A stretch of DNA of 64,000 nucleotides from Lutjanus erythropterus. Its lineage: Eukaryota > Chordata > Actinopteri > Lutjaniformes > Lutjanidae. The notes beneath the pieces were generated by a model. The model was not told where the DNA came from. It saw nothing but the letters and a program-made list of their open reading frames with translations, and did no database searches. The stretch lies in NCBI GenBank assembly GCA_020091685.1, contig CM034599.1, positions 33,271,920 to 33,335,919 on the forward strand, given 5' to 3'. The translations under genes were made by a program, and so were the position numbers. Of the stretch, positions 23,271-35,340 are shown in pieces; within the stretch, counting starts at the first letter, position 1; each line of letters begins with the position of its first letter.

Positions 23271-24458
23271 CATATCAGATTTAATCAGCTGTTGTGGTGG
23301 TATAAATGTGAAGATAACAATAATGCCATGCAACTTGAGAGATATCCCAACGGGCAGAATTTTGATTGTGCGTTTGACATGACCATCGATACAGCCAAAA
23401 ACTCATCTGCTCCTGGAACTTGAATGCATCATAAACTCACATATCATCATCTTAAAGTTTTCCCAATAAAAAAGTTCTGATATTTTGCCGGATCTATAAT
23501 CCAATTCAGCTCTCTAAAGAAGTGAATCTAGGCAAAAATAATAAGACTTCTTCACTTTTTACTTTTTTGTGAGCATATTTAGACCTAAGACAGTCAGGAA
23601 AAGGCAAGTAATCTAGTTGGAGCCTGAGGCCATGTGGAAGTTCTCACCTCACTATTTTCATATGAGTTATTATCACTTTGATATCTTGGCACAATGCATG
23701 TGAGAGTTATGAGATTTGAAACACTAGTTGTATGCAAAGTTGAAAACCTGTTCTCTGATTTCAGACCTCTGGCCCAGGTGGTCTCTCTCAGTCTCCAGAC
23801 ACTAACTTAGCAACCATCATGAAAAATAAGACCCGCAATCCATATTTACAGTGGAACCTCTCCCGTTTTGTCTCTGCCTCACTGGATAACAAATGATCTG
23901 AGTGATCCATTCATCAAGATCAGATTAATTGCGAAATAAAGCGTAGTCTTTTTAAATAAGCTTTACAGATTCGGGAAAGTTCTTCACAGGAGGTATTAAT
24001 TTGTCTGTTCAATGAAATTAATCACCTAATTGAAAAATCGTTCCACTGAGACTTAAGTGTCAACAGAGGTGTGGCAAAATCATATAACTGATTATTCAAT
24101 TGAAACCATTAAGCAAAGCAACTGTTATTATGATAAATCATGCAGGAAAACTAAACAAGCCCAGCTCAGTGGTTCACTATTGATGAATATTACCGAGTGC
24201 TAACCTCATATGATTTATGTATTGTTTGGTAATCATAAGAGGTGCAGCCTCTGAAAAGTTGAATAGATATTTAAACACAGATCAGGTTTCTCAGTGCATT
24301 CCTTACTGCACAGTACAGTACATGTTAGAGGTGATACATTTTAACATCAATAAGTCATTACCAATTTAATTAGACATAATGTACTGTGAAATAAGTCGGC
24401 TATTGCTGTGAAAATTGGCAGCCTCTAATGACCTTCACTCTTTTTTGTGAGTCATTTG
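23271..24458. other. Non-coding stretch, nothing firmly recognised
   Basis: Unique sequence without long ORFs. The block 23835-23945 (containing CATATTTACAGTGG and CATCAAGATCAGATTAATTG) is unlike the repeats around it and may be conserved non-coding DNA, but only comparison could show it. Confidence 0.4.
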
Positions 24459-25515
24459 CAGTGTTGTGCAAGTTACTTGAGAAGTGTGACTCATTACATT
24501 TGTAACTCAGAACAGCTCAGGCAAAGATGCTTTTACACAATCCAAATCCTTCACAGCTGCACACCCCATATTCTGGATTTACCGTAACATGTAAAAATAC
24601 AAATAAGAAAAAACAAAAGAAACTTTGTGGTTTAACAACCAACCAGCCTTCAAGAGCTAGCTCAGTGTTAGCTTGCCCTGCACAAATCATCCCAGACATC
24701 TGCTCACCAGAAGATTCACAACTCCAAACAACACTTAGGTAATTCCTTAAGATAGGTCGGCTTGTCAGTGGTTAATGTTAGCAAGCTGGCTAAGAAGACA
24801 CAGCATGTAGCCTACTGTAAATAAGGCAACTTTATAGTTAGCAGGAGTTGCATTTTTGTGTCTCTTGGTGGATGCTAACTTCTAGCCCCAGTGCTATGCT
24901 AACGCATCCATTAGACTGCAAGTAGCAACCTCAGAAAACCATAGCCAACGATCAGCCCAAAATGTCACTTCCTTGAATGCGCACTTGAGGCAGTTTAAAG
25001 CCTGCTATGAAAAAAAAGTGGTATTGATCCCTATTTAGTGATTTCATGTCAAGTGTAGGGGGGTGAATTTTTATATAACTCAACCATTTAAATTATATCA
25101 AGGCTTAAAGTTGTAATGAAGGGGTGCTGGCTTTGAGTGACATGTTCATGTCGTCACAGGTGGCTAGCCGCTATATAGCCACTTCATTTGGCTGCCTCAG
25201 CTCCACTCACGCTCCACCTTTATGCCCATTTTTCAGTTAGCTGGGAGTTAGCTGGAGTCAGGCACTGCCAAAAAGGTGACAGCCAGAGCCACCACACTGT
25301 GAGCCTTACAACAGCTCTTCGGAAACCTTATATGTAACTATAGTGTGTGTGCTAGTGTGTGTCTCTCCACTGAACACAAAGAGGCAAAAAAAAAAACCCT
25401 CCACTGAACTAAGAGCTAACAAGCTGAAACCCACGTAAGTTGCACTTAATGCATGACACCACATGTTACTGAAAATAGTAATTACGTTTTTACAGTAACA
25501 CATTAAATAATGGCT
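24459..25515. mobile_element. Degenerate hAT-like element, CAGTGTTG-AAGTTACTT type (approximate extent)
   Basis: The left end CAGTGTTGTGCAAGTTACTT, followed by GTGACTCATTACATTTGTAA, resembles the start of a very common fish hAT family (CAGTGTTGGGCAAGTTACTT). Near 25460-25505 the ATGTTACTGAAAATAGTAAT and TTTTTACAGTAACAC blocks look like the opposite subterminal region, but the terminal CACTG is not found. A second left end of this family is at 42352. Middle sequence unassigned; TTAGC motifs recur. Confidence 0.45.
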
Positions 25516-26932
25516 TACCAGCAAAGACTAGTCACATCAACATAATTGGAAATAACTGTATTGCTTTTTTGGACAAAATGATGGTGGAGGATGGTGCTGT
25601 ATTTCAGGTTCATTCAGAGTTTTGACCAAAGTAGTGTTCAAATTACTTCAAATGGCCACACATGACCAAAGCTGGTTAATTCCTCACAGACTCTCCTTCA
25701 AAGGACGCAGTGGGAAATGTGGTCTTAAATATCAAAAACGCTGCTGCCATTTGCACTGATGTAAAATACTTCTTATTAAAGTATATTTATTATTAAAGAA
25801 AGTCTCTTGAAATACATTACCTCTTTTATATGAGAGACCTTAGTCAAAATACCAGAGTGAAATTAACCTGGAGCATTTCTCTTATATGTCTTCACAAACA
25901 CACACATACACACAGTAATGAGTCCACAAAAAGTAGTCCCATATGCTCACAGAAAAATGCAAAATATTTCCAAAATATTAGACAGATGCTTCCTATAAAA
26001 ACACACTGCTCTTGCATGCATAGTTTGACAAACACACTCACACATCATGTCACAGTGCTATGTTTCATTCACAGCTGAGTTATTTGGGGACTGATGGGTG
26101 GACGTGGAAATATGGGTCGAGCCGCACCGAGCCTTTCATCTGTGCTCCTGTTCATCCTCACTCCCCCTGCCAGTCGTCTGGGGAGGTTCCTGTCACAAAC
26201 CCCCCCGTCCTGCATGTCAGAGACACTCGCTGCCTTATAGACATGACCCAATGGTACACTCACTCTGCAGGAGCTGAGGTTGACATCTGGACCGCAGAGA
26301 CAGAGGTGAAACATGGGAGAGCACTGGTACATGCTGGGTAAGGTGGCTTATTTCTAGCGAGCGCATACTGTAGTGTGGTGTCGGTCTCAGAACAAGTTTA
26401 GAATCTGACTTTTTCTGCTGTCATGAAAGATGTCAGATTACACAACAATCAAAGTGGCAGCTGTAAAAAGCTGCAGGCATATCATCTTTCTCTTTGTTGC
26501 TACACAGGTTTTCATCATTGTTTTAGCTGTCATATCACCATCTATTCAAAATTCTTGGTGGGTTACTTTAAATTACGACAGGCATGTCTCCAGCAACTCC
26601 TCCTCTTCCTTTTTTCGCCTTAGCTCTCACTCATGCCCTCTGTCTGCCTCCTCATGTCCCCTCTCTTTCCCCCTATCTCATTTAATGGGGATGGAGCAGA
26701 GTGGAAGTTAGATGTGACCCCTCCAACCACATGAAGCACGTCACGCTCGTGCTACTGCTGAGGCTAATGTCTGCAGACGCAGCTTTATGTGTGCATTCAA
26801 AATACGAGGCTTCAAGACAAAAATTAGCCACACTGTCAAAGTAAATGTTTTAACTTAAAAGAATTAGTGTTCAGACTTTGCGCGTTTGTACAGTGATTCA
26901 AAACAAACTTTTCTAGTCAAATAAGCTTGACA
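25516..26932. other. Non-coding stretch
   Basis: Contains a short CA-rich patch (25898-25917). A GC-richer segment at 26080-26340 carries opposing ORFs of 87 and 93 codons that I do not recognise and that lack splice sites. Nothing else was seen. Confidence 0.45.
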
Positions 26933-27240
26933 TTAAAGCTATAATATGTAACGTTTTCACATTAAAATGTCTAAAAATGCTATGTTATATATTTTGTTGA
27001 GTTTTGTACTTACATTATCCCAAATGTCTCCACTGAGGCAGAGATATCCATATGTTTTTTTTTCTAGCTAATGTTTTATTTCCTGCCAGGCATTGGTAGT
27101 GAGCCACTAACTTCTGGAAAAACATGGGATAAGTCAGATACGTCAGAGTGTGAGGAAGGAAGTCTGCGAATGTGACTAAATTTAACGGCAACAAAACTTT
27201 CACATGACCTCATCCCAGCATGATTTTAACACTCACACAG
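26933..27240. mobile_element. TATAATATGTAAC-type MITE, copy 2
   Basis: TTAA at 26933-26936 precedes AGCTATAATATGTAACGTTT and CATTAAAATGTCTAAAAATG. It aligns with copies at 22976 and 49558 over the first ~110 bases, and with 22976 through GTGACTAAAT. The left TTAA suggests a piggyBac-type target; the right end is eroded. Confidence 0.6.
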
Positions 27241-29167
27241 TGCATGCTAATATGCTCATCGTGTTCCTTTAGAAACTTGATTGAACTGTACAAAACATTC
27301 ATTGAACTCATCATTTCAAAAGTCTTTGCGATAGATGAACTAATTTTTTTAAGTTCTTATTTTTTTTTAAAATAAATACTAGAAACTTTAATTTTGATTA
27401 ACTTGAATAATTAAAACTTGTGCTAAGCTTTAATTTAAACTTATGTTAAGGTGGAAGAAGAAATACATTTACTGTAATAAATCATAAAATGACCAGGACA
27501 TGTCCTCAGAGATTAAGGAAACATACTATTGAAATTCTTTGACATTCTTTGACAGCAGTTCTACAGCTGTGGTGTCCTCCTTTAACGGTCCGTAACTTGT
27601 GTTATTGTTTGTCTGTTTCACCTCAAATAGAGTTCAAACTAATGCTGAATGTTCACTGAATGAGTAAGTGTCTGTTTATGAGTTATACGAAATCACTAAT
27701 AATCTTTTAGAAGGAGTAGATGTTAAAATGAGCAATATGTTAATGGAGACTGGCAGGCAGCCACTGAACCCCAACTCCAGAGTGTGTATTTTCAGAGCAG
27801 TGGGCTTTTATTTTCAGGATAATGGGCTTTGCTTTACATTTGACAGACAACTGACAGTTATAAACAGCTGATCAAGTTATAGTGTTGGACCCGTTGTCGC
27901 TTGTTATTGTGAAATTACAATGTTGCACTGAATTCTTGCAGTCTGCCTGAGCTTCCTTGAGTCTGAGGAGGGGTGGGTAGACTGTGCAATAAATCGGAAT
28001 TCAACCTATTTAATACCATCTATGGCTCCAACTCACTATTTTGATAGTGCTAATTTTTGGATGCGCAGTCGTTAATGACAAAAGACAAGTTGATTCCACT
28101 AAATTCTGTTTTTACAACAGGACTTTCCAGGACACTGTGCACAGAGCTACCCGTCTTCCCCCTGCAGCTACAATTTGTGAAATGATTTTATGTGGTAGAC
28201 ATCAGTTAATCTAAAGATGCAGCTTTTAATATTTTGGTGATATTTTAATGTTTTAAAGCTATGTTTTTTGTCAAGTGGGCTGGAAATAATACCAGTGTTT
28301 CTCTTACACCAGGAAGACTCCTAGTCTAAAAAACATCTCTCGCCCCGAGGGAAACTGTCTCAGTTCCTGTGCAAATAAATAACAGCACATGCAGTCAAGA
28401 CAAAACAGCAATTATCCAGGAGAGAGAGAGGGAGAGCGAGCTTCACAAACCAATATTTTCATGTTCACCACTGTTCTGTCTTTACATGTTCCTGCCTCTG
28501 TTTTTGTGGCACAGTTGGCAGCTCGCTCCCGCTCATAAATGTGCATGGATTTGGGCTGTAAACTTCTCCATGCAGCTTGCCGTGTTTGCATAAATACTGT
28601 TTAACACTTTGATGATCATAAGGTCTTTATGGACTGATCCCTCAGCGAGAGACTGCTATTATCCCAAAAGACAACAGGAGTTCATTTTGAGTTCTGTTGA
28701 CACTAAAGTCTGAGCTGAAAACCATGTCTGTGCGGTTATTCCAGGATCTGTCTGCTAAGTAGTCCGGCATACAAATGCAGGCATGTTCCATGACAAATAT
28801 GAGTCTGTGTATAAACTGAGTCTTAAGCCAGGCTGACAGCACAGTTTGATTTTTGAAGATGCCTCGCATGGAAGCCTCTCCACCCTGTTTTAAGTAATAG
28901 GAGATTACAGGTAATCTCCTGGTAATGGCAGGTTGGCATTCCACTACAACAGATGCTTCAGAGGAACTGTGGGAGATGTTGTTTTTGACCTGAAAGCCTC
29001 TTAATCCTTTCTCAATATATTAATTAGGTCATTGATCAATACAGAAAGGACTTTTACTAACCCAACAAGATCTGGGTGAAAAGGTGCGTGTTGCTTTGTG
29101 TCACCGGTGTGTTTTTACTTGTGAAGATGTGTGTGTGTGTGCAAGTGTTGGCACACATGTGTGTTTA
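27241..29167. other. Non-coding stretch; short palindrome at 28899-28920
   Basis: 27284-27440 is very A+T-rich and weakly resembles the interior of the CACT-TACAGTG elements. 28480-28640 is unique, GC-richer, with TCATAAATGTGCATGG and an octamer-like TTTGCATA, and is a candidate regulatory element only. A small perfect inverted repeat (arms AGGAGATTAC, 2-base spacer AG) lies at 28899-28920. No gene recognised. Confidence 0.4.
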
Positions 29168-29799
29168 CACTCTTAGAAATAAAGGTGCTAATTAGAACCA
29201 TAAAAGGTTCTTTGGCTTGTTCCCATAAGAGAACCCTTTACGGTTCCTTGTAGAACCTTTCACTTGAAGCCATTTTAGAGAGTTTTAACTTGAACCCAAC
29301 ATTAAGGGTTACAGAACCACGAGTGAAAGGTGTCACCCACAATCCTCTATAGGTTCTGACCAGAACCCTTTTCACCTTCTAATAGTGCTAACAAGGCAGG
29401 CAGGGGGTTCTACCAAGAACCTTTTTTATATTTCAAGGGTTTTATCTAGAACACACCCGGGAGGAGAAGCTTTTTTATTCCAAGGGTTTTATATAGAACA
29501 CACCTGGGAGGTTCTACAAAGAAGCTTTTTTATTCCAAGGGTTTTATCTAGAACACACTTAGAGGGTTCTACCAAGAACCATTCTATATTATTGCACAAA
29601 GAACACTTGACAAAAGAGTCCTTCAAGGATTTCAACAATCTCAGACGCACTCTTTTTTGCAAAAGATGGATGAAAAGGATTCTTAATGGAGTCTTACAAA
29701 GAACCTTTGACAAGCCAGTGTTCTTCAGATACAAATGGTTCTGGCTAAAACCTCAGCCCTTCAAGAAGAAAACTTTTGCAACCCTTATTTCTAAGAGTG
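29168..29799. mobile_element. TA-flanked DNA transposon with CACTCTTAGAAATAA termini
   Basis: The left end CACTCTTAGAAATAAAGGT and the right end (reverse: CACTCTTAGAAATAAGGGT) are identical in 18 of the first 19 bases, so insertion is fairly young. TA lies directly outside both ends (29166-29167 and 29800-29801), consistent with a TA target-site duplication. The body is built from repeated GGTTCT/AGAACC words in both orientations. It overlaps most of a 190-codon ORF (29385-29957), which is repeat-derived and not a transposase. TA duplication hints at Tc1/mariner-like mobilisation, but other TA-targeting families are possible. Confidence 0.8.
29421..29580. repeat. Internal tandem repeat, three ~50-55-bp units
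   Basis: Three units each read CTTTTTTAT..., CAAGGGTTTTAT, TAGAACACAC and then a GGAGG/GAGGG block; they begin near 29421, 29470 and 29525. The repeat lies wholly within the TA-flanked transposon and explains the repeated RVLSRTH-like peptide in the 190-codon frame. Confidence 0.8.
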
Positions 29800-31370
29800 T
29801 ACTTCAAGCCTTTGGACACAGTATACGTGCATCTGCAGCCACTGAGGTAAATAGTTACTGTAGTTTTAATGGTAAATTAGCATCCCAGACTGAGGGATTT
29901 GGTATTTTTAAATTATCCAAGAGGCTGCTGTGCACTTGTATGAGTGTATTAATTTAGGTATAGCAAAGGAAAATCACGTTTAAAATTGCTCCTTTCAACC
30001 TGATGAATGCCAGGTGAATATGAGAATATTAGCATTATTATTCGTATAATCAGCACCCTCATACTTATAAAAGACTAACATAAAAGTTGACATAAAACTA
30101 GAATATAAAAACATTAAATAAATTGCTATATAAGGCTACTTTTTTTATTCCTTACCCTCCCTGGAAAAATTTTATGGTGAATTAATTTGAGCAGTGCTGG
30201 TAGTCGTATTATGGAACCTGAAAAGAAAGGAGAAGGAAAAATGCTGCCGAAGTAAAGAAGGAATGGAATGAGGACTGCAACTTGCAGTGAGTCTGAGGTA
30301 ATCGTTGCAGTGAGAAAATTTGTTTAGCAGCTTCTGAAGTGTAAACGTTCGCATGCCAAAACACACATGCCTATGAAAGCCGAGACCAGCCGTGACTGCA
30401 ATTATTTTTATTGATGTCATTATCTCAGTTCTTGTGATTCTTGTGATGTGCACTCCCTTGGGAGGCTGCAGCCGGACAAGTCAACTCGACAAAACGACAA
30501 GGAACGAATCTATTTGTATGACTGGTTCTTGCATGAGGCCTAGTGAGTTTATCATTACAGCTAAACTTTCAAATGTGAATTTATTGTGGAGAAATAAGCC
30601 TTGCTCTTGTCAGCCTTGTGACTTTATTTGTCTTTGGTGTAAATATAGTGTAAAAACTACAAGTTGCACTACATGATATTAAGCAGAGGGGGGTGACCTG
30701 CAGGCAGCCACTCTGATGAAACAACCAATTACCTGTTTTCCCACCGTGCTGTGTAATTTCCACTTCCTGCAACAGGTGGGTGACATATTTTTAAAGTCCA
30801 ATGTAGTGATTTGATTTAAATGACATATTACTAGAAAGACTGTAATAATAACCCCTCTCCAGTGTGTGTGTGTGTGTGTGAGTGAAGTAAGCAGCTTGTT
30901 TTCCTCCTCATTTTCTCTCGCCTCCTGCAGCCTGATCAGTCCGCTACCTTTTACCGAGTGCGCCTTCAGTGGTGACTTTAACCAAAATAAATCCACCAAC
31001 AGTAAGAGCTTGATTGAACCTGCTGCATCCTCATTACATTACTGAGCTGCTCTCCTCCGTGCCCAATAATACAGTTCTGGAGGAAAGGCTGAGCGTGCCT
31101 CTGGCGTCCTCTGTGGTGTTTGCGATGTGTGTTTTTATACTCGAGCTGGTGTGTAAGCTCTTGCCAGCCCGGGCAGATGTGAGGGATGGATTTACTTGCA
31201 TCGCTGCCAAATCACAGTTGCCTTTTCAAGGTCCCTGACCCTGAGATAAATGGCTGTCTGCAGCAAATATAACTCCTTTCAAGTTGATTACAGTGAAACG
31301 TTATTACACGCACTCTGCAAATAAACTTGTACTGTGAAGATGGAGTGCATAGCAACGTGAGTGACCTGTA
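29800..31370. other. Non-coding stretch with (GT)n microsatellite
   Basis: A GT run of about ten units lies at 30862-30882. ORFs up to 106 codons on the minus strand read through this repeat as threonine-histidine alternation and are not genes. The remainder is unique and unrecognised. Confidence 0.5.
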
Positions 31371-32248
31371 CACTACAAAAAATATGTACAATCACTAGTT
31401 GTTTAAAAAGCAACTTTGGAGGATTCTGATTTTATTGCATTTATTTATATTTATTATGATTTAGTTGTTGTCAATTAAAGTACATTATCACAGAATACAG
31501 ATTGTTATAATTACATTATTTAATTATTTTATTTACTTGCATTGTGAAGAAACGTAATTTTAAGACAAACTTATTTTAGTCAAATAAATTTGATATTAAT
31601 TTGATATTAATACTTGATACTAGTTGTACTTGTTCAATAAGCTTTAGATTATGTTGAACCAACAACTCTCCAGTAACACAGATGAACATTGCAAACAAAT
31701 TTGATTTCTTTTTGCATTTAATGAGTTTGAAAAGTCAGTTTTTTATTATTGACTTATTATTGACATGACGTATTTTAAAATGTATTACAGACACACAGCA
31801 AGTTTTCAGCATATGTGTTCTTCAAAAAAAAAAAAAAAAATGAAGATGAGGTGAGTTTTAACTCTCAAACAATGCATCCTGGGAAGTCTGCCGTGCTGGT
31901 CATGTTTCTGTAGAAACTTATTTTAATGAGACTTCAGGTTAGAAGAATTTTTAATATTTAAGTTCTGTAGGGTTACGAAAATAAACTTAATAAAACGTTT
32001 TGTCAACCTATACTCTTTAGTTGAGATAATTGAATCTTCGAGTTTAAGAATAAAAAATATTCAAAAGTTGGTCAAAGTGAGATGTGAACCTTATTTGTCA
32101 CTATTTGGGTGCCTGAAAATTAAATGATTGTAACTGAAAATAGACAAACTTTAAAAAAGTAAATCATCTCAACAAAAGATAAGTCGTTGGCAAACTTTTT
32201 CAAAACTTGAGAGTTTGAATCCAGCTCAACCTTTTCATTTTTACAGTG
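31371..32248. mobile_element. CACT-ACAGTG-type MITE, copy 1
   Basis: Begins CACTACAAAAAATATG and ends CATTTTTACAGTG, an imperfect inverted pair of CACTGTAAAAA form. The interior is A+T-rich with CATCCTGGGAAGTCTGCC, matching the theme CTTCCCAGCATGCATTG in the 57671 copy in reverse orientation, plus a 17-A run at 31824-31840. About 878 bp, no coding capacity, no convincing target-site duplication. Confidence 0.55.
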
Positions 32249-33290
32249 AGATGGTCTGATAATTATACATATTAGAAAAATAATAATAAGGTGCCACCAA
32301 ACTAAAACTTTTTTGCAGTGGTTTATGCCCACTCTGTTAGTACAGACTGACTCAGATGAATGACCCCTATGTGCGGGCTCTTTACAGATAGACCATAATA
32401 AAGTTCTCACATTAAAACATGGCATCGGCAACGTGTTTATTCTGTGTTAGCATTTCATACAAGCCAGCTAAGAGCAGCAGTGGAGGTGCTTTCCATTCCT
32501 ATTCAGTAAATACCCAGCAGTCTTTGTGTGTGATTCACCTGAAAGGTCATAAAGCAGCATGTCCAGTCATTGCTCAGCCCCTTGCTGATTGGCCGCCTGC
32601 CTGCGCTTCATTGTTGGGTGCTTATACTGAGCAGTAGGCTGTACTGATTTGCTGTTTGGAGAAGATTTAGACCTGTCACACACACATGCACAGTCACACA
32701 CATGCACACAGTGGTTTTAAGGCAGTGGGGGTTATAGGATTATAAAGAGGAGAAGTGAAAATTCCTGTTTGGGAGATCTGCTGAGGCTTAAGTTTCCCCA
32801 TCGCACATGTCACGGTGGAAAAACTCCCAGGAGGAGGTGGGGATCGAAGCGTCAATCCCACACTAGGCTCAGGGTAAACAGAGAGGTATTCAATGACCCA
32901 AACACTGCTCTCTGAGTTTCTTTTAGCCCAGCTTGTGTTTCTTGCTTGTGTCCCACTGAATGGTAATGTTGCCACGCAACTATAGATCCAACACTTGCAG
33001 TAACAACATACCTGCGTATTTTTCATGACATAAAAGCCAGTGGATCTTGCTGTAAATCTCCCTAGAAGAAATGTACTTAAGTACTGGATGAAAAATTTGA
33101 GGCTAGCTAATAATAGCAGGTAATAATTATTTTTAAAAGAGAATTGAAAAAAATATAAAGACATTTGCAACAAGCACCGGTAGACTCAGTTGCAGGGGCC
33201 AAGATAATAAAAAAGCCACCAGTTGTATGTGGTGGAGCAACCGAGCGCTGGAAGTCATGATGCACTTTCTCATGTTTTGTTTTGTTGAGA
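32249..33290. other. Non-coding stretch
   Basis: A 159-codon minus-strand ORF (32694-33173) resembles no protein I know; its N-terminal part is just F/Y/L-rich from A+T-rich DNA. A short CACACATGCACA patch occurs near 32678-32710. No repeat family recognised. Confidence 0.45.
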
Positions 33291-33643
33291 GTCCACTGAG
33301 AGGACACTCTAAAGAGCACATTTTAAAAGTTTTGTCCAGAGAAAGGATATTTTAGAGGACACTTAAGGTTTTGCCACTGGAAGGGCATGCTAAAGGGCAC
33401 TTTTTAAAAGTTTTGTCCACTGGAAGGGCACTCTAGAGGGCACTTTTTTTTAAAGTTTTGTCCAGAGAAAGTACATTTTAGAGGACAATTAAGGTTTTGT
33501 CCACTGAAAGGGCACTCTAGAGGGCAATTATCATGTTTTGTCCACTGAAAGAATATTTTAGAAGGCACTTAAGTTTTTGTCTGCTGAAAGGGCACTCTAG
33601 AGGGCTCTTTATCACATTGTCTTGGACTAGAGGGCACTTTTGC
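33291..33643. repeat. ~40-bp minisatellite with two alternating unit types
   Basis: Eight to nine units start with GTCCACTG/GTCCAGAG at about 33291, 33333, 33373, 33414, 33460, 33499, 33540, 33579 and 33619. Type B units contain AAGGGCACTCTAGAGGGCAC (a near palindrome), type A units contain ATTTTAGAGGACACTTAAGG. The order is approximately B-A-B-B-A-B-A-B. Every unit ends in a TTTT tract. There are no unique spacers, so it is not a CRISPR array, and no coding frame runs through it. Confidence 0.85.
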
Positions 33644-34563
33644 ATCATTTTTTTGAACATGGGGGCACCAGGGGGGCAAAATGCAATGTGAACCAATTTT
33701 TTTTATTGACTTGCATATATTTTTTCATGTCTTTATGTGCAATATAAAACACGTGAGGTACCAGAATGAACATGTTATTGACCAGATTAAAAGCAGGTGG
33801 CACATATGTAAAGACAGAATAGAGAGCAGGATTTATGTCTGCCTCCGTGTTTCCATGTCAGTGAGATAAAGCACTAAAATGTTGTCCCACTCCTCCAGGA
33901 AAAGCTTCCAGTTTTGTTTGGAGAGCGCTGCAGCTACAAGGGAACATGCATTACAAAGCAGGAGCACTTGAGTGACTAAGCTGGATGTCATCGTCTGAGA
34001 GAGACTGCAGGGGCCTGTAACAACAGAGGGAACAACACTCAACTCACCACCGACTGTCAGCCACGCCGTCATCTGAAATGGCTGCATGTGTCAACACCTC
34101 CAAGAATCACTGTTCCTACTTCAGTGTGTGCGCGTATGTTTGTGTGTGAAATGAATGTCGTCACCTGAGCATACAGCACCAGCAACAGTGAGGGTATAAA
34201 TCAGTATGATTTGCAGTTGTACATGTGCGTGCATGCATGTCATCATCTACGATTCTTTTATGCCTCTCTATGTGTGTATAACAGATGTTTGAGTCATTTG
34301 CATGAGTGTGTTCTTACTTTACCATTAAGAATCTGCAGTACCTAAGATGAGTAAGTGTGTTTGTACTTACACGTATATTTGTTTATTGCATGGTTTATTT
34401 CATGGCTTAATTACACACTCAATTCTGATTGTCGATTACCGCATTCTAAGGTCTGTCATTTCTGAATAGCAGAGCGCTGCTATGAATAACAGACCATTGC
34501 TATAGACGCAGATCTGATCATAGACTCTGGAGCACTTAGTGGAAGCAATGAATTTTTAAAAAG
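33644..34563. other. Non-coding stretch
   Basis: Directly after the minisatellite is ACATGGGGGCACCAGGGGGG (33658-33677), possibly the end of a host transposon. The rest is unique, with short ORFs (62 and 84 codons) that are not recognised. Confidence 0.4.
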
Positions 34564-34650
34564 CTATTTAACCTTTATTTAACCAGGAATAAAAGACTCT
34601 CTCGAGCGTGCCCTAGCCAAGACTGGCAGCAGCACAGATAAAATGGTTTC
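34564..34650. repeat. LINE/SINE-tail-like dispersed repeat fragment
   Basis: CTATTTAACCTTTATTTAAC, CAGGAATAAAAGACTC and GCCAAGACTGGCAGCAGCAC resemble a common fish repeat with 'TTTATTTAACCAGG ... CTGGCCAAGA.GGCAGCA'. Family assignment is from memory. No coding sequence. Confidence 0.5.
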
Positions 34651-35111
34651 AGACACAAGACAAACACAAAACAATAAATGCTGTTTAATTAAATCAATAA
34701 AATCATTTTAAAATCATTATTTTGTGTAAGATGATTGATTTTTTTAAGTAAGTAGCTCTATATATCCAGTGAACAGTTCATCTTATCCTGTACATTTACA
34801 GAAATTATTAGCATGTATCATGGATGATGCTCACAATACTATAGGAAATAATAATAAGGTTAGCAATTCTTGAACACGCTGTTTTCCCATTTTATCTCCC
34901 TTTAAATAGTTTTAGGTTGCTAAAGTAGTCATATCCCACATTATCTGGGATGTTCTTATGGCTGTACCATTCCATTACATGTAAATATTGTAGAAATCTT
35001 TTGATACACAGTTGCCCAAAATCAGCCTGACATATTTGGTACCTTTAGAAACTTGACTGGGGTTTGAGTAAAGAGTTTGTAATGACTAAACCACCTGCAG
35101 GCTGCTGCTTC
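34651..35111. other. A+T-rich non-coding spacer
   Basis: No ORF or repeat recognised between two dispersed repeats. Confidence 0.5.
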
Positions 35112-35340
35112 TTAAAAGGATACTTTGACATTCTGGGGAAATGTACTTAAACTCAGCTTATTTGCTTTCTTGCTGAGTTAAATGAGAAGATTGATACTAC
35201 TTTCTCATTGGTGCATTGAATGCAAACCTAAAGCCAGGATATAGTTAGCTTAGCTTAGCATAAAGCCTGAAAGCCAGAAGAAACAGCTAACCTGGCTCTG
35301 TCCAAATTTAACAAAACAATCATCTATCAACATGTCTTAG
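35112..35340 (+). mobile_element. GTTAGCTTAGCTTAGCATAAA-type dispersed element, main copy
   Basis: Starts at TTAA (35112-35115) with AAGGATACTTTGACATTCTG, then TTTGCTTTCTTGCTGAGTTA, GATTGATACTAC, TAGCTTAGCTTAGCATAAAG, and AACCTGGCTCTGTCCAAA. This order matches a short non-autonomous element abundant in percomorph fish. Partial copies occur at 44938-45010 and 61369-61525. The right boundary is uncertain. Confidence 0.7.

Noticed and set aside
29385-29957. 190-codon plus-strand ORF, longest in the window
   Set aside because: It starts inside the TA-flanked transposon and its repeated peptide comes from the internal tandem repeat; it runs past the transposon end without any domain.
32694-33173. 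159-codon minus-strand ORF
   Set aside because: Hydrophobic start from A+T-rich DNA and no similarity to a known protein; no splice sites in phase were evident.
33291-33643. CRISPR-like periodic repeat
   Set aside because: Units follow each other directly without unique spacers, and the surrounding DNA is vertebrate.
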